A DNA stretch of 7,422 bases from Verrucomicrobiota bacterium (GCA_023429545.1 JAEYUU010000133.1:1-7422); one strand, 5' to 3'; shown: positions 1-6,700, numbered from the stretch's first letter. A program made the numbers and translations. The notes: generated from the sequence alone by a model not told the origin.

Positions 1-172
1 CCTGAAAAGAGGCCGGAAACGGGCACTATGGACAGGGGAAATTTGAATTCGAACGGGGAGGCCGGATTTGACATCCTGAGCGGATCCACAGGCCGTTCTT
101 ACCCCGGTTTCCGCCATCCCGTGGTTGCTTTCGCCTCACCCATGCCCATCTTGATTGCCTGACGATGGTATC

Positions 173-760
173 ATGAAAAAGCTTCTGGCCCTGGCCCTCA
201 TCGCCCTTGTGATTTGGAACGCCTACCGGATTCCCGGTGGGTCGGCCTACTTCCACCCCACAAGTGACGAGAGCCAGCGCTACTCGGTCAAGTTGACGGC
301 GGGGACCCACCTCTCCGTGGAAGGGGGCGCCACGGTTCGAAATGAGAACGCTGTCGACATCGATGGAAACGAATATCAGAAACTAGTCATCAACTTTGAC
401 GGCATCCCGGGAATGGAGAATCAGACCAGCTACTCCCGACTTTCCAAGGAGGGAATCTTCACCCGTACCAGCACCAAGGTGCGCATCCCGGAGTACATGG
501 AATTGCCGCTTCCTCCGGAGGTCGGGCGCAAATGGCGCTATGAAGTGAATGGCCACACGGCTGAATCAGAGATCATCGCCATCGAATCCGTGGCCACGCC
601 GGACAGGGTCTATCATCAGTGCATCAAAGTGCACTCCAGGGGCACCCTCAACGGCAGGCAGGCCGACTCAATCACGTACTACGCTCCCAGGGCGGGCAAG
701 GTGAAAACGACGCTGACCTTCTCTGACGCGACGGTGGAAATGACCCTTCGTAACAAATAA
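173..760 (+). CDS. Small exported or membrane-anchored protein, unknown function
   Basis: This encodes a 195-residue protein. I chose the ATG at 173 because it gives a textbook export signal: two lysines after Met, then a hydrophobic run at about residues 4-16. An in-frame TTG at 155 would add six residues with no sign of being used. There is no clear signal-peptidase site or lipobox, so the N-terminus may be a cleaved signal or a single anchor. The rest has alternating short hydrophobic and polar stretches, as expected of a beta-rich periplasmic domain. Near the C-terminus a YYAPRAGKVKT segment recalls the 'Y/W-APGVG-V' end of DUF3108/TapB-like periplasmic proteins. That resemblance is weak and from memory, so I assign no function. 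No ribosome binding site is obvious. The gene looks monocistronic, with a hairpin between it and the next gene. That it is a real gene is fairly sure; its role is unknown. Confidence 0.75.
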   Translation: MKKLLALALIALVIWNAYRIPGGSAYFHPTSDESQRYSVKLTAGTHLSVEGGATVRNENAVDIDGNEYQKLVINFDGIPGMENQTSYSRLSKEGIFTRTSTKVRIPEYMELPLPPEVGRKWRYEVNGHTAESEIIAIESVATPDRVYHQCIKVHSRGTLNGRQADSITYYAPRAGKVKTTLTFSDATVEMTLRNK

Positions 761-821
761 GGCGGGCCGGCAGCCCAGTTCATTCCACAGGGCATGCGTC
801 CATTCGAGCCCCGGCTACGAT

Positions 822-852
822 CCTCACATTGGTTACGTGATTCAGTGTGAGG
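822..852 (+). promoter_or_regulatory. 10-bp hairpin before the SRPBCC gene (terminator, operator or 5'-UTR element)
   Basis: CCTCACATTG (822-831) pairs with CAGTGTGAGG (843-852) over ten positions. All are Watson-Crick except one T-G wobble, with an 11-base loop. It ends 13 bases before the ATG at 866 and is followed by CACCTTTTCCC. It could end transcription of the upstream gene, with a poor four-T tract. It could equally be an operator for a dimeric regulator, or a structured leader of the downstream gene. The pairing is seen directly; the function is not. Confidence 0.5.
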
Positions 853-865
853 CACCTTTTCCCTT

Positions 866-1318
866 ATGGAGAACATCGTGGTTACGACCGTCGTTCATCG
901 CCACCTCGAAGAAGTCTTCGAGGCGATCACAAGGATCCGAGAATGGGCGCACATCTTCCAGCCCTACATTGGCGGGATTCACGGAAGTCCCGGTGCGGAC
1001 ACCATGACTGTGAGGCTGTGTGTGACCGGGCGGGTGCGCCAGTTTGAGGCCAAGCTCGTCAGGTACGAACCCAACTCATACATCGGATGGCGGTCCACCC
1101 GGGGCCTCTTCGCCGCCGGGGAGGTCATTTTTGAGCGCCTCCCTACAGGCTGGACCCACTTGATCGCGGTGTTCCACTACAACGCGGAAGGGTTCGCGGA
1201 ATCCGCGCTGTCATTCACCAACCTCGTGGACCGCAGGGTGGACGCTGCACTGGAACGCCTGAAGGTGCACCTGGAATCGTCGGCCGTGTCACGCATGCCA
1301 TCCGCCGTCGAAGCCTGA
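866..1318 (+). CDS. SRPBCC/START-fold protein (polyketide cyclase/dehydrase-like)
   Basis: This encodes a 150-residue cytoplasmic protein with no signal peptide. The layout fits the helix-grip SRPBCC fold. A first beta strand (VVTTVVHR) is followed by a short helix (EEVFEAITRIREWAHIF). Next come strands around the middle with GEVIFERLPTGWTHLIAVFHY, the usual 'G.v.F.pl..g.T.v.v...y' pattern of cyclase/dehydrase proteins, and then a long C-terminal amphipathic helix (about residues 118-137). Members bind hydrophobic ligands or act as cyclases, and the ligand cannot be told from sequence. Two starts are possible: ATG 866, or GTG 878, which has GGAG six bases upstream and begins exactly at the first strand. 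I report the longer form, but the GTG may be the real one. The gene ends convergent with the MBL-fold gene. The family call is fairly good; the function is unknown. Confidence 0.75.
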   Translation: MENIVVTTVVHRHLEEVFEAITRIREWAHIFQPYIGGIHGSPGADTMTVRLCVTGRVRQFEAKLVRYEPNSYIGWRSTRGLFAAGEVIFERLPTGWTHLIAVFHYNAEGFAESALSFTNLVDRRVDAALERLKVHLESSAVSRMPSAVEA

Positions 1319-1330
1319 GTCTCAGGGGAA

Positions 1331-1366
1331 AGGCCCCGTCGTCGGGGCGGGTCATGCCTCCTTTTT
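1331..1366. terminator. Candidate terminator hairpin between convergent genes
   Basis: GCCCCG (1333-1338) and CGGGGC (1343-1348) form a six-bp GC-only stem with a four-base loop. On the plus strand a run of five T (1362-1366) comes 13 bases later, and an outer AGGC/GCCT pair (1331-1334 with 1356-1359) could bring it closer. On the minus strand the stem is followed directly by CTTTCCCC. Its place between two converging stop codons fits a shared terminator, but neither T-tract is strong. Confidence 0.45.
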
Positions 1367-1390
1367 CGCCGCAGGTCCAGGTCTTCATCC

Positions 1391-2014
1391 TCACTCCAAC
1401 TGCAGGTACGGATTCCCCATCCGTTCCTCCCCGATGGTGGTCTCCTCCATGTGCCCCGCCAGCACTCGCGTATCATCCGGCAGCGTCAGCAGGTGCTTCT
1501 GAATGCCGCGGAGCAGGGTTTCCAGGCTGCCGCCCGGGAAGTCCGTTCGGCCGATGCCGCCGGCAAAGAGGACATCACCCCCGAAGAGCAGTTTCTCCGC
1601 GGCACAGTAGAAGGTGACGCTGTCCGCCGCATGGCCGGGCACGTGCGCGAGCTGCCAGGTCAGACCGGCAATCTCGACCTGTCCCCGGCCCTCCAGCACC
1701 TCATCCACGGTGAACTCGGGAACCTCAAAGCTGCTTCCGCTGACGAACCCCATGAGAAACTCCAGCGTCAGCTTGCGAGAAAAAGGGGCAAAGGCCCACA
1801 CCCTGGCCCCGTGCTCCCGCTGGACGGTCGCCGCGTCCAGGACGTGGTCAAAATGCTGGTGCGTGAGAAGCAGGTGGGAGACCCGGGTGCCCCGCTGCCG
1901 AAGCCAGGCCGCGATGCCGTCCGGCGCGTCCACCAGGAACGAATCCGTAGGCGTGTTCACCAAGTAGCCATTGGTCTGGGCGATGCCACCAGTGAAAGTA
2001 GAGATGCTGAGCAT
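1391..2014 (-). CDS. Metallo-beta-lactamase-fold hydrolase (glyoxalase II / YcbL-like)
   Basis: This encodes 207 residues from the ATG at 2014; an in-frame GTG at 2020 would add two residues. The full metal-binding set of the MBL superfamily is visible (numbered from the GTG). It comprises HQHFDH at 54-59, a histidine in VPGHA (130), the bridging aspartate in GGD (149) and a C-terminal histidine in AGHMEETTIG (190). The GGIGRTDFPGG segment and the TTIGEER..NP ending are typical of the short single-domain glyoxalase II-like group (YcbL type). These usually hydrolyse thioesters such as S-lactoylglutathione with two metal ions. The residue after the last histidine is Met, where Gly is common. 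The protein has no signal peptide, so it should be cytoplasmic. It could also act on another thioester or a persulfide. It is transcribed divergently from the protease across about 120 bases. The fold is near certain; the substrate is not known. Confidence 0.92.
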   Translation of the reverse strand: MLSISTFTGGIAQTNGYLVNTPTDSFLVDAPDGIAAWLRQRGTRVSHLLLTHQHFDHVLDAATVQREHGARVWAFAPFSRKLTLEFLMGFVSGSSFEVPEFTVDEVLEGRGQVEIAGLTWQLAHVPGHAADSVTFYCAAEKLLFGGDVLFAGGIGRTDFPGGSLETLLRGIQKHLLTLPDDTRVLAGHMEETTIGEERMGNPYLQLE

Positions 2015-2043
2015 GGGCACGGATTAGCGGGGAAAGAGGTGGA

Positions 2044-2061
2044 CTTTTCAAATCAGAAAAG
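2044..2061. repeat. Inverted repeat in the divergent MBL/protease promoter region
   Basis: CTTTTC (2044-2049) and GAAAAG (2056-2061) form a perfect six-bp inverted repeat around an AT-rich six-base centre. It lies between two divergent start codons (2014 and 2137), the only place from which both genes can be transcribed. It could be an operator or chance in AT-rich promoter DNA. I found no convincing -35/-10 pair nearby for either gene. Confidence 0.3.
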
Positions 2062-2136
2062 CGACAATCCTTCGAATTACCCCGGCTCGAACGGCGTATC
2101 CTCTTTACCGTGTCAAGAAACACCCCTGTGCTTACT

Positions 2137-4542
2137 ATGCGCAAAGTCTCATCGCTCTTTTCGACGGTGGCCCTGCTGACTGTCCTGACTGCAGCTCCCA
2201 CCCCTGCCCGTGCGGAAACGAATTTCGGGCAGGTGGCCATGCACGTGGCCTACATGCTGCAGAATCATCACCTGTCCCACCAGGAATTCGATGAGTCCGT
2301 CTCCAAGAAGCTGCTGGAGGCCTACCTGAACTTTCTGGACTACAGCCACATCTACTTCACCCAGGAGGATGTGGACAAGTTCCGCAGCGACTACTCCGCC
2401 ACTCTGGACAAGCACATCCACACCCGGAACATCAGCCCGGCGCTGGACATCTACTACCGCTATGAGGAGCGCGTGAAGGAGCGTGTGGCCTTCGCCAAGA
2501 AGACGCTGGAGACCAAAAAATTCACCTTCGACTCGACCCGGGTCATCGATGTGAAGCGGGAAAAGGCCCCCTGGCCCAAGGATGTGGCTGCGGCGGACAC
2601 CCTCTGGCTGGACCTGATTGAGGGAGACCTTTTGGCGGAGCGCCTCTCCGACCGCGCCCGTGAGGAGGCCAAAAAGCGAAAGGCCGAAGAGAAGGCCGCC
2701 AATCCGGACAAGAAGTCCGCCAGCGGAGACGCTCCCGCCGTCCCCAAGGCGGAGAAGGTGGAAGAGGCACCAGACAAGCCCGGTGCCAGTGACAAAGCGC
2801 AGCCCGTAGCGAAACCAAAGATCGCCAAGGATGATGAGCCCGAGGAAGCCCCCGAGAAGCGCGTGCTGAAGCGGTACGAGCGCCTGCTGGAGCAGCTCGC
2901 GGAGAATGAGCAGGAGGACATTGTGAACTACTTCCTCTCCTGCCTCGCTGGCAGCTATGACCCGCACACGGAGTACATGAGCCAGCAGGAAACGGACAAC
3001 TTCAAGATCACCATGCAGCACTCGCTGGTGGGCATCGGCGCGCTCCTGAGCAGCAAGGACAACGTGGCGGAAATCCAGGGCATCGTGGTCGGTGGCCCCG
3101 CGGACAAGCAGGGTGAGCTGAAGATTGGCGACCGCATCCTGGCCGTGGGTCAGGGCGACGGCACCAACAGCACCGGTGACTGGGTGGACATCAAGTACAT
3201 GAAGCTGCAGAAGATCGTGGAAATGATCCGTGGCAAGGACGGCACCGTAGTGCGCCTGAGAGTGAATCCCGGCGGCTCCGAGGATCCCTCCGAGACCCAC
3301 GTCATTTCCATCGTGCGCGGTGAGGTGGAACTGAAGGAAAAGCTGGCAAATGCCGAGCTCATCCAAACCCCTCCGGTCGATGGCAAGTCCAGCAAGCTGG
3401 GCTGGATCAACCTTTCCGCCTTCTACGCGGACATGGAAGAAGGCACCGTAAGCTGCACCGCTGACGTGCAGCGCCTGCTGAAGCGCCTCATGGCCGAGAA
3501 GATCGAAGGCCTCGTGGTGGATCTGCGTGGCAACGGCGGTGGCTCTCTTGAGGAGGCCATCAAGCTGACCGGTCTCTTCGTTCCCAAGGGTCCCGTGGTG
3601 CAGGCGAAGGACTGGAGGGACAATATCACCTGGCGCGATTGTGAGAACGAGCGCGCCGTGTATGAAGGCCCGCTCGTGGTGCTCACGGACAAGGCGAGCG
3701 CCAGTGCCAGCGAGATCTTTGCTGCCGCCCTGCAGGACTACCGCCGTGCGGTAATCGTGGGTGAGAAGTCTACCTTCGGCAAGGGCACGGTGCAGACCAT
3801 CCTGCCAGTGGAGCGTTACATGCCCTTCTTCAGCGACAAGAGCCGTGCTGGCGCGCTGAAGGTGACCATCCAGAAATTCTACCGCATCGCGGGCGGCTCC
3901 ACCCAGCTCAAGGGAGTGATTCCCGACGTCCAGCTCCCCTCCCTGCGGGACGTGATGGAAATCGGCGAAGACTCCCTGCCGAACGCCATGCCGTACGACA
4001 CGATCCCGGCACGCACCTTCACCTACGCCACCAAGACCCCGCTTCCGCTCAATGAGGTTCGCAGCCGCGTGGAGACGCGCATCGCCGCGAACCCTGAATT
4101 CCAATACGTCCTGGAGGACACCACCCGTCTCAAGGAGCGCATCGATCGCAACACAATCAGTCTCAATGAGAAGGAGCGCCAAACCGAGCTCGATGAAAAT
4201 CGTACCCGTGTTGAAGCCCGCAAGGTGGAGCGCAAGGCTCGTCTGGATGACCTGGCCAAGGCCGCCAAGGCTGGCTTTGACCAGTATCGCCTGACGCTGG
4301 ACAACGTGGACAAGCCGGAACTCGTGAAGGAATCCGCCTTCACCAAAGAGCAGGCCACCGGTATGCGCGTGGCAGAAAGCGAAGAGGACGAGGACGGCGT
4401 GGCTGACCTGAAGCAGTTTCCCTACGGCATGGACCCCGCGAAACTGGAAACGCTGCACGTACTGCGCGACCTGATCCAGCTTTCCTCCCGCCCTGCCCAG
4501 ACCGCGAACACGAGCGACGCCCGCAAGGCATCGGGTTCGTAA
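2137..4542 (+). CDS. prc: Periplasmic carboxy-terminal processing protease (Prc/Tsp, peptidase family S41A)
   Basis: This is an 801-residue exported serine protease that should cleave proteins from their C-termini in the periplasm. ATG 2137 is chosen over GTG 2110 because it starts a clean Sec signal: MRK, a hydrophobic core at about 7-20, and cleavage after PARA at 26. Domains in order are: the Tsp N-terminal helical region (about 28-165); a Lys/Glu/Ala/Pro-rich low-complexity insert (about 176-241); a helical segment; a PDZ domain (about 295-395); and the S41 core with DLRGNGGG at 462-469. The Ser-Lys dyad is S523 in SASASE and K549 in FGKGTVQ, by alignment to E. coli Prc S452 and K477. A charged, probably coiled-coil stretch follows (about 662-725), then a Tsp-type C-terminal region. 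E. coli Prc has 682 residues, so this is longer, partly through the insert. No Shine-Dalgarno is apparent. It is monocistronic, with a strong hairpin after the stop. The catalytic residues are intact, so it should be active. Confidence 0.96.
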   Translation: MRKVSSLFSTVALLTVLTAAPTPARAETNFGQVAMHVAYMLQNHHLSHQEFDESVSKKLLEAYLNFLDYSHIYFTQEDVDKFRSDYSATLDKHIHTRNISPALDIYYRYEERVKERVAFAKKTLETKKFTFDSTRVIDVKREKAPWPKDVAAADTLWLDLIEGDLLAERLSDRAREEAKKRKAEEKAANPDKKSASGDAPAVPKAEKVEEAPDKPGASDKAQPVAKPKIAKDDEPEEAPEKRVLKRYERLLEQLAENEQEDIVNYFLSCLAGSYDPHTEYMSQQETDNFKITMQHSLVGIGALLSSKDNVAEIQGIVVGGPADKQGELKIGDRILAVGQGDGTNSTGDWVDIKYMKLQKIVEMIRGKDGTVVRLRVNPGGSEDPSETHVISIVRGEVELKEKLANAELIQTPPVDGKSSKLGWINLSAFYADMEEGTVSCTADVQRLLKRLMAEKIEGLVVDLRGNGGGSLEEAIKLTGLFVPKGPVVQAKDWRDNITWRDCENERAVYEGPLVVLTDKASASASEIFAAALQDYRRAVIVGEKSTFGKGTVQTILPVERYMPFFSDKSRAGALKVTIQKFYRIAGGSTQLKGVIPDVQLPSLRDVMEIGEDSLPNAMPYDTIPARTFTYATKTPLPLNEVRSRVETRIAANPEFQYVLEDTTRLKERIDRNTISLNEKERQTELDENRTRVEARKVERKARLDDLAKAAKAGFDQYRLTLDNVDKPELVKESAFTKEQATGMRVAESEEDEDGVADLKQFPYGMDPAKLETLHVLRDLIQLSSRPAQTANTSDARKASGS

Positions 4543-4575
4543 GTGTCACCACCGGCTAACGAATACCATTTACTC

Positions 4576-4605
4576 CGAAGGGCAGGCCGCAGGGTCTGCC
4601 CTTCG
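4576..4605 (+). terminator. Strong hairpin after the protease gene
   Basis: CGAAGGGCAG (4576-4585) and CTGCCCTTCG (4596-4605) form a perfect ten-bp stem with a ten-base loop, starting 33 bases after the protease stop. The tail TCGTCGTTG is only weakly T-rich, so termination may be imperfect or Rho-assisted. In the opposite direction (after queE) the tail has no T-run, so I assign it to the protease. Confidence 0.7.
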
Positions 4606-4664
4606 TCGTTGATGGGAAGGAGCTCGAGTGTCGTGGGATTCTACACAGAAGAGTTTCTCTGACC

Positions 4665-5360
4665 TCATGTCCCCCGCGTGTTCCCATACAGGTCCACGTG
4701 AATGCGAGGGCAGTAGCGCCAGCCGCGTTGCTTGCACCACTCCACCACTTTCAAGGCGGAGGCGTGCAGGCCTTCCACGGTCTTGCCCTCCGGCATGAGC
4801 AGGATGTTCTCGGGTGCAGTATTCACCTTCGCCTCCGCGAGCATCCCTTCGACCTCCGCGCAATCTTCCTCGCTGCTGACCACAAACTTGAGCTGGTGCT
4901 CATACTGCTCACACCACGCGCGCACCACCTCCGGCTGCCAGCGAGTCTCCTCATGGCGGTCATGCCAGGCCTGCCCCGCCTGCTCGACGCCTGGCGTGGA
5001 ATGATGCAGCTTCGGACTCAGCGAAGCGAGATCGCACGGCACGCCATCTGGAGGAACTGTCCCCGCAGTCTCAATCGTAATGTGCTTCCCAGCGGCGCGC
5101 AGGGCGGCGAGCAGTTCCGGCATGCCCCTGGCAATCATCGGCTCGCCCCCGGTCACCACCACGAACCTCGCCGGATGGCGCTCCACCTCCTTCATGAGGT
5201 CCGCAATGTCCACCTCCCGCCCCTCGGGCGTCCAGGAGGCATAGGGTGTATCACACCAGTGGCAGCGCAGGTTACAGCCGGAGGTGCGGATGAAGACGGA
5301 CGGTACTCCGGCCAGCCTCCCCTCCCCCTGCACGGAAAAGAATGTCTCAGCGATGCGCAT
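4665..5360 (-). CDS. queE: 7-carboxy-7-deazaguanine synthase (radical SAM)
   Basis: QueE converts 6-carboxy-5,6,7,8-tetrahydropterin to 7-carboxy-7-deazaguanine, the step that builds the deazapurine ring on the way to preQ0 and queuosine. It uses a [4Fe-4S] cluster, S-adenosylmethionine and magnesium. The 231-residue protein shows the family N-terminus with QGEG at 11-14. The radical-SAM cluster motif CNLRCHWCDT follows, with cysteines at 29, 33 and 36, then the SAM-binding TGGEP at 70-74. Length matches known QueE proteins (about 220-245). The reading frame is open upstream to an ATG at 5462, but that extra 34-residue stretch has no family character, so ATG 5360 is chosen. No ribosome binding site is clear and I see no preQ1 riboswitch motif upstream. 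The partner genes queD, queC and queF are not in the window, so queE stands alone here. The reaction is the same whether the product goes to tRNA or to another deazapurine. Confidence 0.94.
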   Translation of the reverse strand: MRIAETFFSVQGEGRLAGVPSVFIRTSGCNLRCHWCDTPYASWTPEGREVDIADLMKEVERHPARFVVVTGGEPMIARGMPELLAALRAAGKHITIETAGTVPPDGVPCDLASLSPKLHHSTPGVEQAGQAWHDRHEETRWQPEVVRAWCEQYEHQLKFVVSSEEDCAEVEGMLAEAKVNTAPENILLMPEGKTVEGLHASALKVVEWCKQRGWRYCPRIHVDLYGNTRGT

Positions 5361-5507
5361 GATGGAATGTGCCGCCCAAGGTAGCACGGATGCTGCGAGC
5401 GAAAGGCGAAAGGTGACATACCGAGACTTGCACAGGGCGCGGGGAGGGTTCAGGGATTCCATTCCGCTCTTTGCCGGATTCCTTCTGGCAGTACGAGATC
5501 CACTCTG

Positions 5508-5521
5508 TTAAGATATCTTAA
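5508..5521. promoter_or_regulatory. Perfect 14-bp palindrome before the NlpC/P60 gene
   Basis: TTAAGATATCTTAA is a perfect 14-base palindrome ending seven bases before the GTG at 5529, in the divergent region shared with queE. It is AT-rich in GC-rich surroundings. It may be an operator, part of a -10 region with a very short leader, or both. It occupies the place where a Shine-Dalgarno would be, and none is present. Confidence 0.45.
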
Positions 5522-5528
5522 TCATTCC

Positions 5529-6038
5529 GTGTTCCGCCGCCTTTCTCACCTCCTCGTGTGCCTGTCCGCCCTTCTGCTGGCGCAGTGTTCCTCCGCGCCC
5601 AAGAACTACGCGTACAAGTATGTGGAGGGCAAGACAGCCGTGCTGGAGGGACGCTACGCGCGCGCGCCCAGAAATGCCCCTGAAGAGGTGAAACGCGCCA
5701 TCGCCGCCGGCAACCGCCTCATCGGAAAGCCCTACATCTACGGCGGCGGGCATCGCCGGGTGGAGGACATCGGCTATGACTGCTCCGGCACCGCCTCCTA
5801 TGTGCTGCACCACGCCGGGCTGCTGAGAGCGCCCATCTCCAGCGGCGAATTCCGCAGCTACGGCAAGTCCGGCGCGGGCAAGTGGATCACCCTCTACCCT
5901 CGCCGTGGGCACGTCTTCACCGTGATCGCGGGACTGCGACTCGACACCGGCTACAATGGCGAGGGCGAAGGCCCACAATGGAGTACCCGCGGCCGCCCCA
6001 CCAAGGGTGCCGTGCAGCGGCATCCTCCGGGGCTGTAA
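5529..6038 (+). CDS. NlpC/P60-like lipoprotein, probable peptidoglycan peptidase
   Basis: This encodes a 169-residue protein with a GTG start. The N-terminus is a lipoprotein-type signal: FRR, then a hydrophobic core (about 8-18), then LLAQCSS with the candidate lipidated Cys at 20. Gln at -1 is unusual, since Gly, Ala or Ser is normal there, so lipidation is likely but not certain. The mature part resembles a cysteine-peptidase NlpC/P60 fold. GKPYIYGGGH precedes the nucleophile region GYDCSG (Cys85) and a helix SYVLHHAGLL. PRRGHVFTVIAGLRLDT supplies the likely catalytic His128 and possibly Asp139 as third residue. The ending QRHPPGL is one I associate with this small subgroup. NlpC/P60 enzymes cut peptide stems in peptidoglycan, which suits an envelope lipoprotein. 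It is divergent from queE and lies 44 bases before the next gene, so the two may be co-transcribed. The fold is likely; the exact bond cut is inferred. Confidence 0.82.
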   Translation: MFRRLSHLLVCLSALLLAQCSSAPKNYAYKYVEGKTAVLEGRYARAPRNAPEEVKRAIAAGNRLIGKPYIYGGGHRRVEDIGYDCSGTASYVLHHAGLLRAPISSGEFRSYGKSGAGKWITLYPRRGHVFTVIAGLRLDTGYNGEGEGPQWSTRGRPTKGAVQRHPPGL

Positions 6039-6082
6039 TCGCACTGCTGCACGGGATAAACTCGCGGAAACAAAAGTACGCT

Positions 6083-6625
6083 ATGAGATATGCTTTTCTG
6101 GGTGTTGCTTTCGCGCTTGCCATTGCTGGTCCCGTTCTGGGCCAGCCAAAAGTACAGTTTGTCGGCACTTCCATCATCCTCACGGACCAGGGACGCCGGA
6201 CTGAGTTGCGCGAGATGATCGATTCCCATTCCTTCCATGAGACGTTGCACGCCGTGCATCGGCGCGGGAACAATTACTTTATCGTTTATGGATCATCGGA
6301 GATGAGCCGGGGATGGCCTCCCAAGAATGGCCACTGCGGCGCTGGGATCGAGAGCTTCATTCGTTGGCTGCACATCGTTGACGGGAAAGTCGTTTCCAGC
6401 CAAGAGGGCCTTTACGAGTCTTGTTTTCGAAACCGCGATGGATGGTCGATCGCATGGGTAAACCATAAGCTGACATGGTCCACCGGGGGACTTCGGCAGC
6501 GAGAAGGTCAGCAGCCCAGCTTCGAAGCCATCGATCTAAAATGGACTTATGATCCCGCTCATCCTGAACTGGGCCTATCTGAGAGCCAGCAGAAGAGTGA
6601 ATGGCAGCCAAAAACGAGCCACTAA
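6083..6625 (+). CDS. Secreted protein of unknown family
   Basis: This encodes a 180-residue protein. The ATG at 6083 is chosen because it begins a Sec-type signal peptide (hydrophobic about 4-18, likely cleaved after VLG at 20). The open frame runs further upstream but overlaps the preceding gene and makes no sense as protein. The mature part has two cysteines, Cys85 in NGHCGAGIES and Cys114 in YESCFRN, that could form a disulfide in the periplasm. It is rich in aromatic residues (several Trp and Tyr), which suggests a compact beta-type domain. I do not recognise the family. Base composition differs from the gene before it: 52% GC in 6241-6300 and 48% in 6421-6480, against 72% in 5701-5760. 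This may mean recent acquisition or a weakly expressed accessory gene. No clear ribosome binding site is seen. It may be co-transcribed with the lipoprotein gene 44 bases upstream. Confidence 0.72.
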   Translation: MRYAFLGVAFALAIAGPVLGQPKVQFVGTSIILTDQGRRTELREMIDSHSFHETLHAVHRRGNNYFIVYGSSEMSRGWPPKNGHCGAGIESFIRWLHIVDGKVVSSQEGLYESCFRNRDGWSIAWVNHKLTWSTGGLRQREGQQPSFEAIDLKWTYDPAHPELGLSESQQKSEWQPKTSH

Positions 6626-6700
6626 GCGTTTGAATTCGCCGGCACCGTGCTTCGCGGCTTTGCGTTCCTCATCATCTCACATGAGACGCTCGCATGCCCG

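Noticed and set aside
68..73. TTGACA, a perfect sigma-70 -35 box upstream of the first gene
   Set aside because: No acceptable -10 sequence lies 16-18 bases downstream (bases there are GC-rich), so a promoter is not supported.
764..776. GGGC/GCCC mini-hairpin just after the first gene
   Set aside because: It has only four base pairs and no T-tract; it is expected by chance in GC-rich DNA.
2110..2115. TTGACA on the minus strand upstream of the MBL gene
   Set aside because: The best -10-like sequence (GATACG) is only about 10 bases away, and nothing suitable lies at the normal spacing.
1451..2179. Open frame of 242 codons on the plus strand over the MBL-fold gene
   Set aside because: It is antisense to a gene with a full set of metal ligands, runs into the start of the protease gene in another frame, and encodes no recognisable protein.
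2149..4458. Open frame of about 770 codons on the minus strand, antisense to nearly the whole protease gene
   Set aside because: It mirrors the codon pattern of a GC-rich gene on the other strand. Its product is compositionally odd (very rich in Leu, His, Val and Gly) and has no recognisable domain.
4698..5384. Open frame of 228 codons on the plus strand over queE
   Set aside because: It is antisense to a gene with clear radical-SAM motifs and its translation shows no family features.
5508..6044. Open frame of 178 codons on the minus strand over the NlpC/P60 gene
   Set aside because: The plus-strand product has a lipoprotein signal and catalytic motifs. The reverse product has none.
6676..6687. 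TCTCA/TGAGA inverted repeat between the last two convergent genes
   Set aside because: The two-base loop is too small for an RNA hairpin and no T-run follows, so it is not supported as a terminator.
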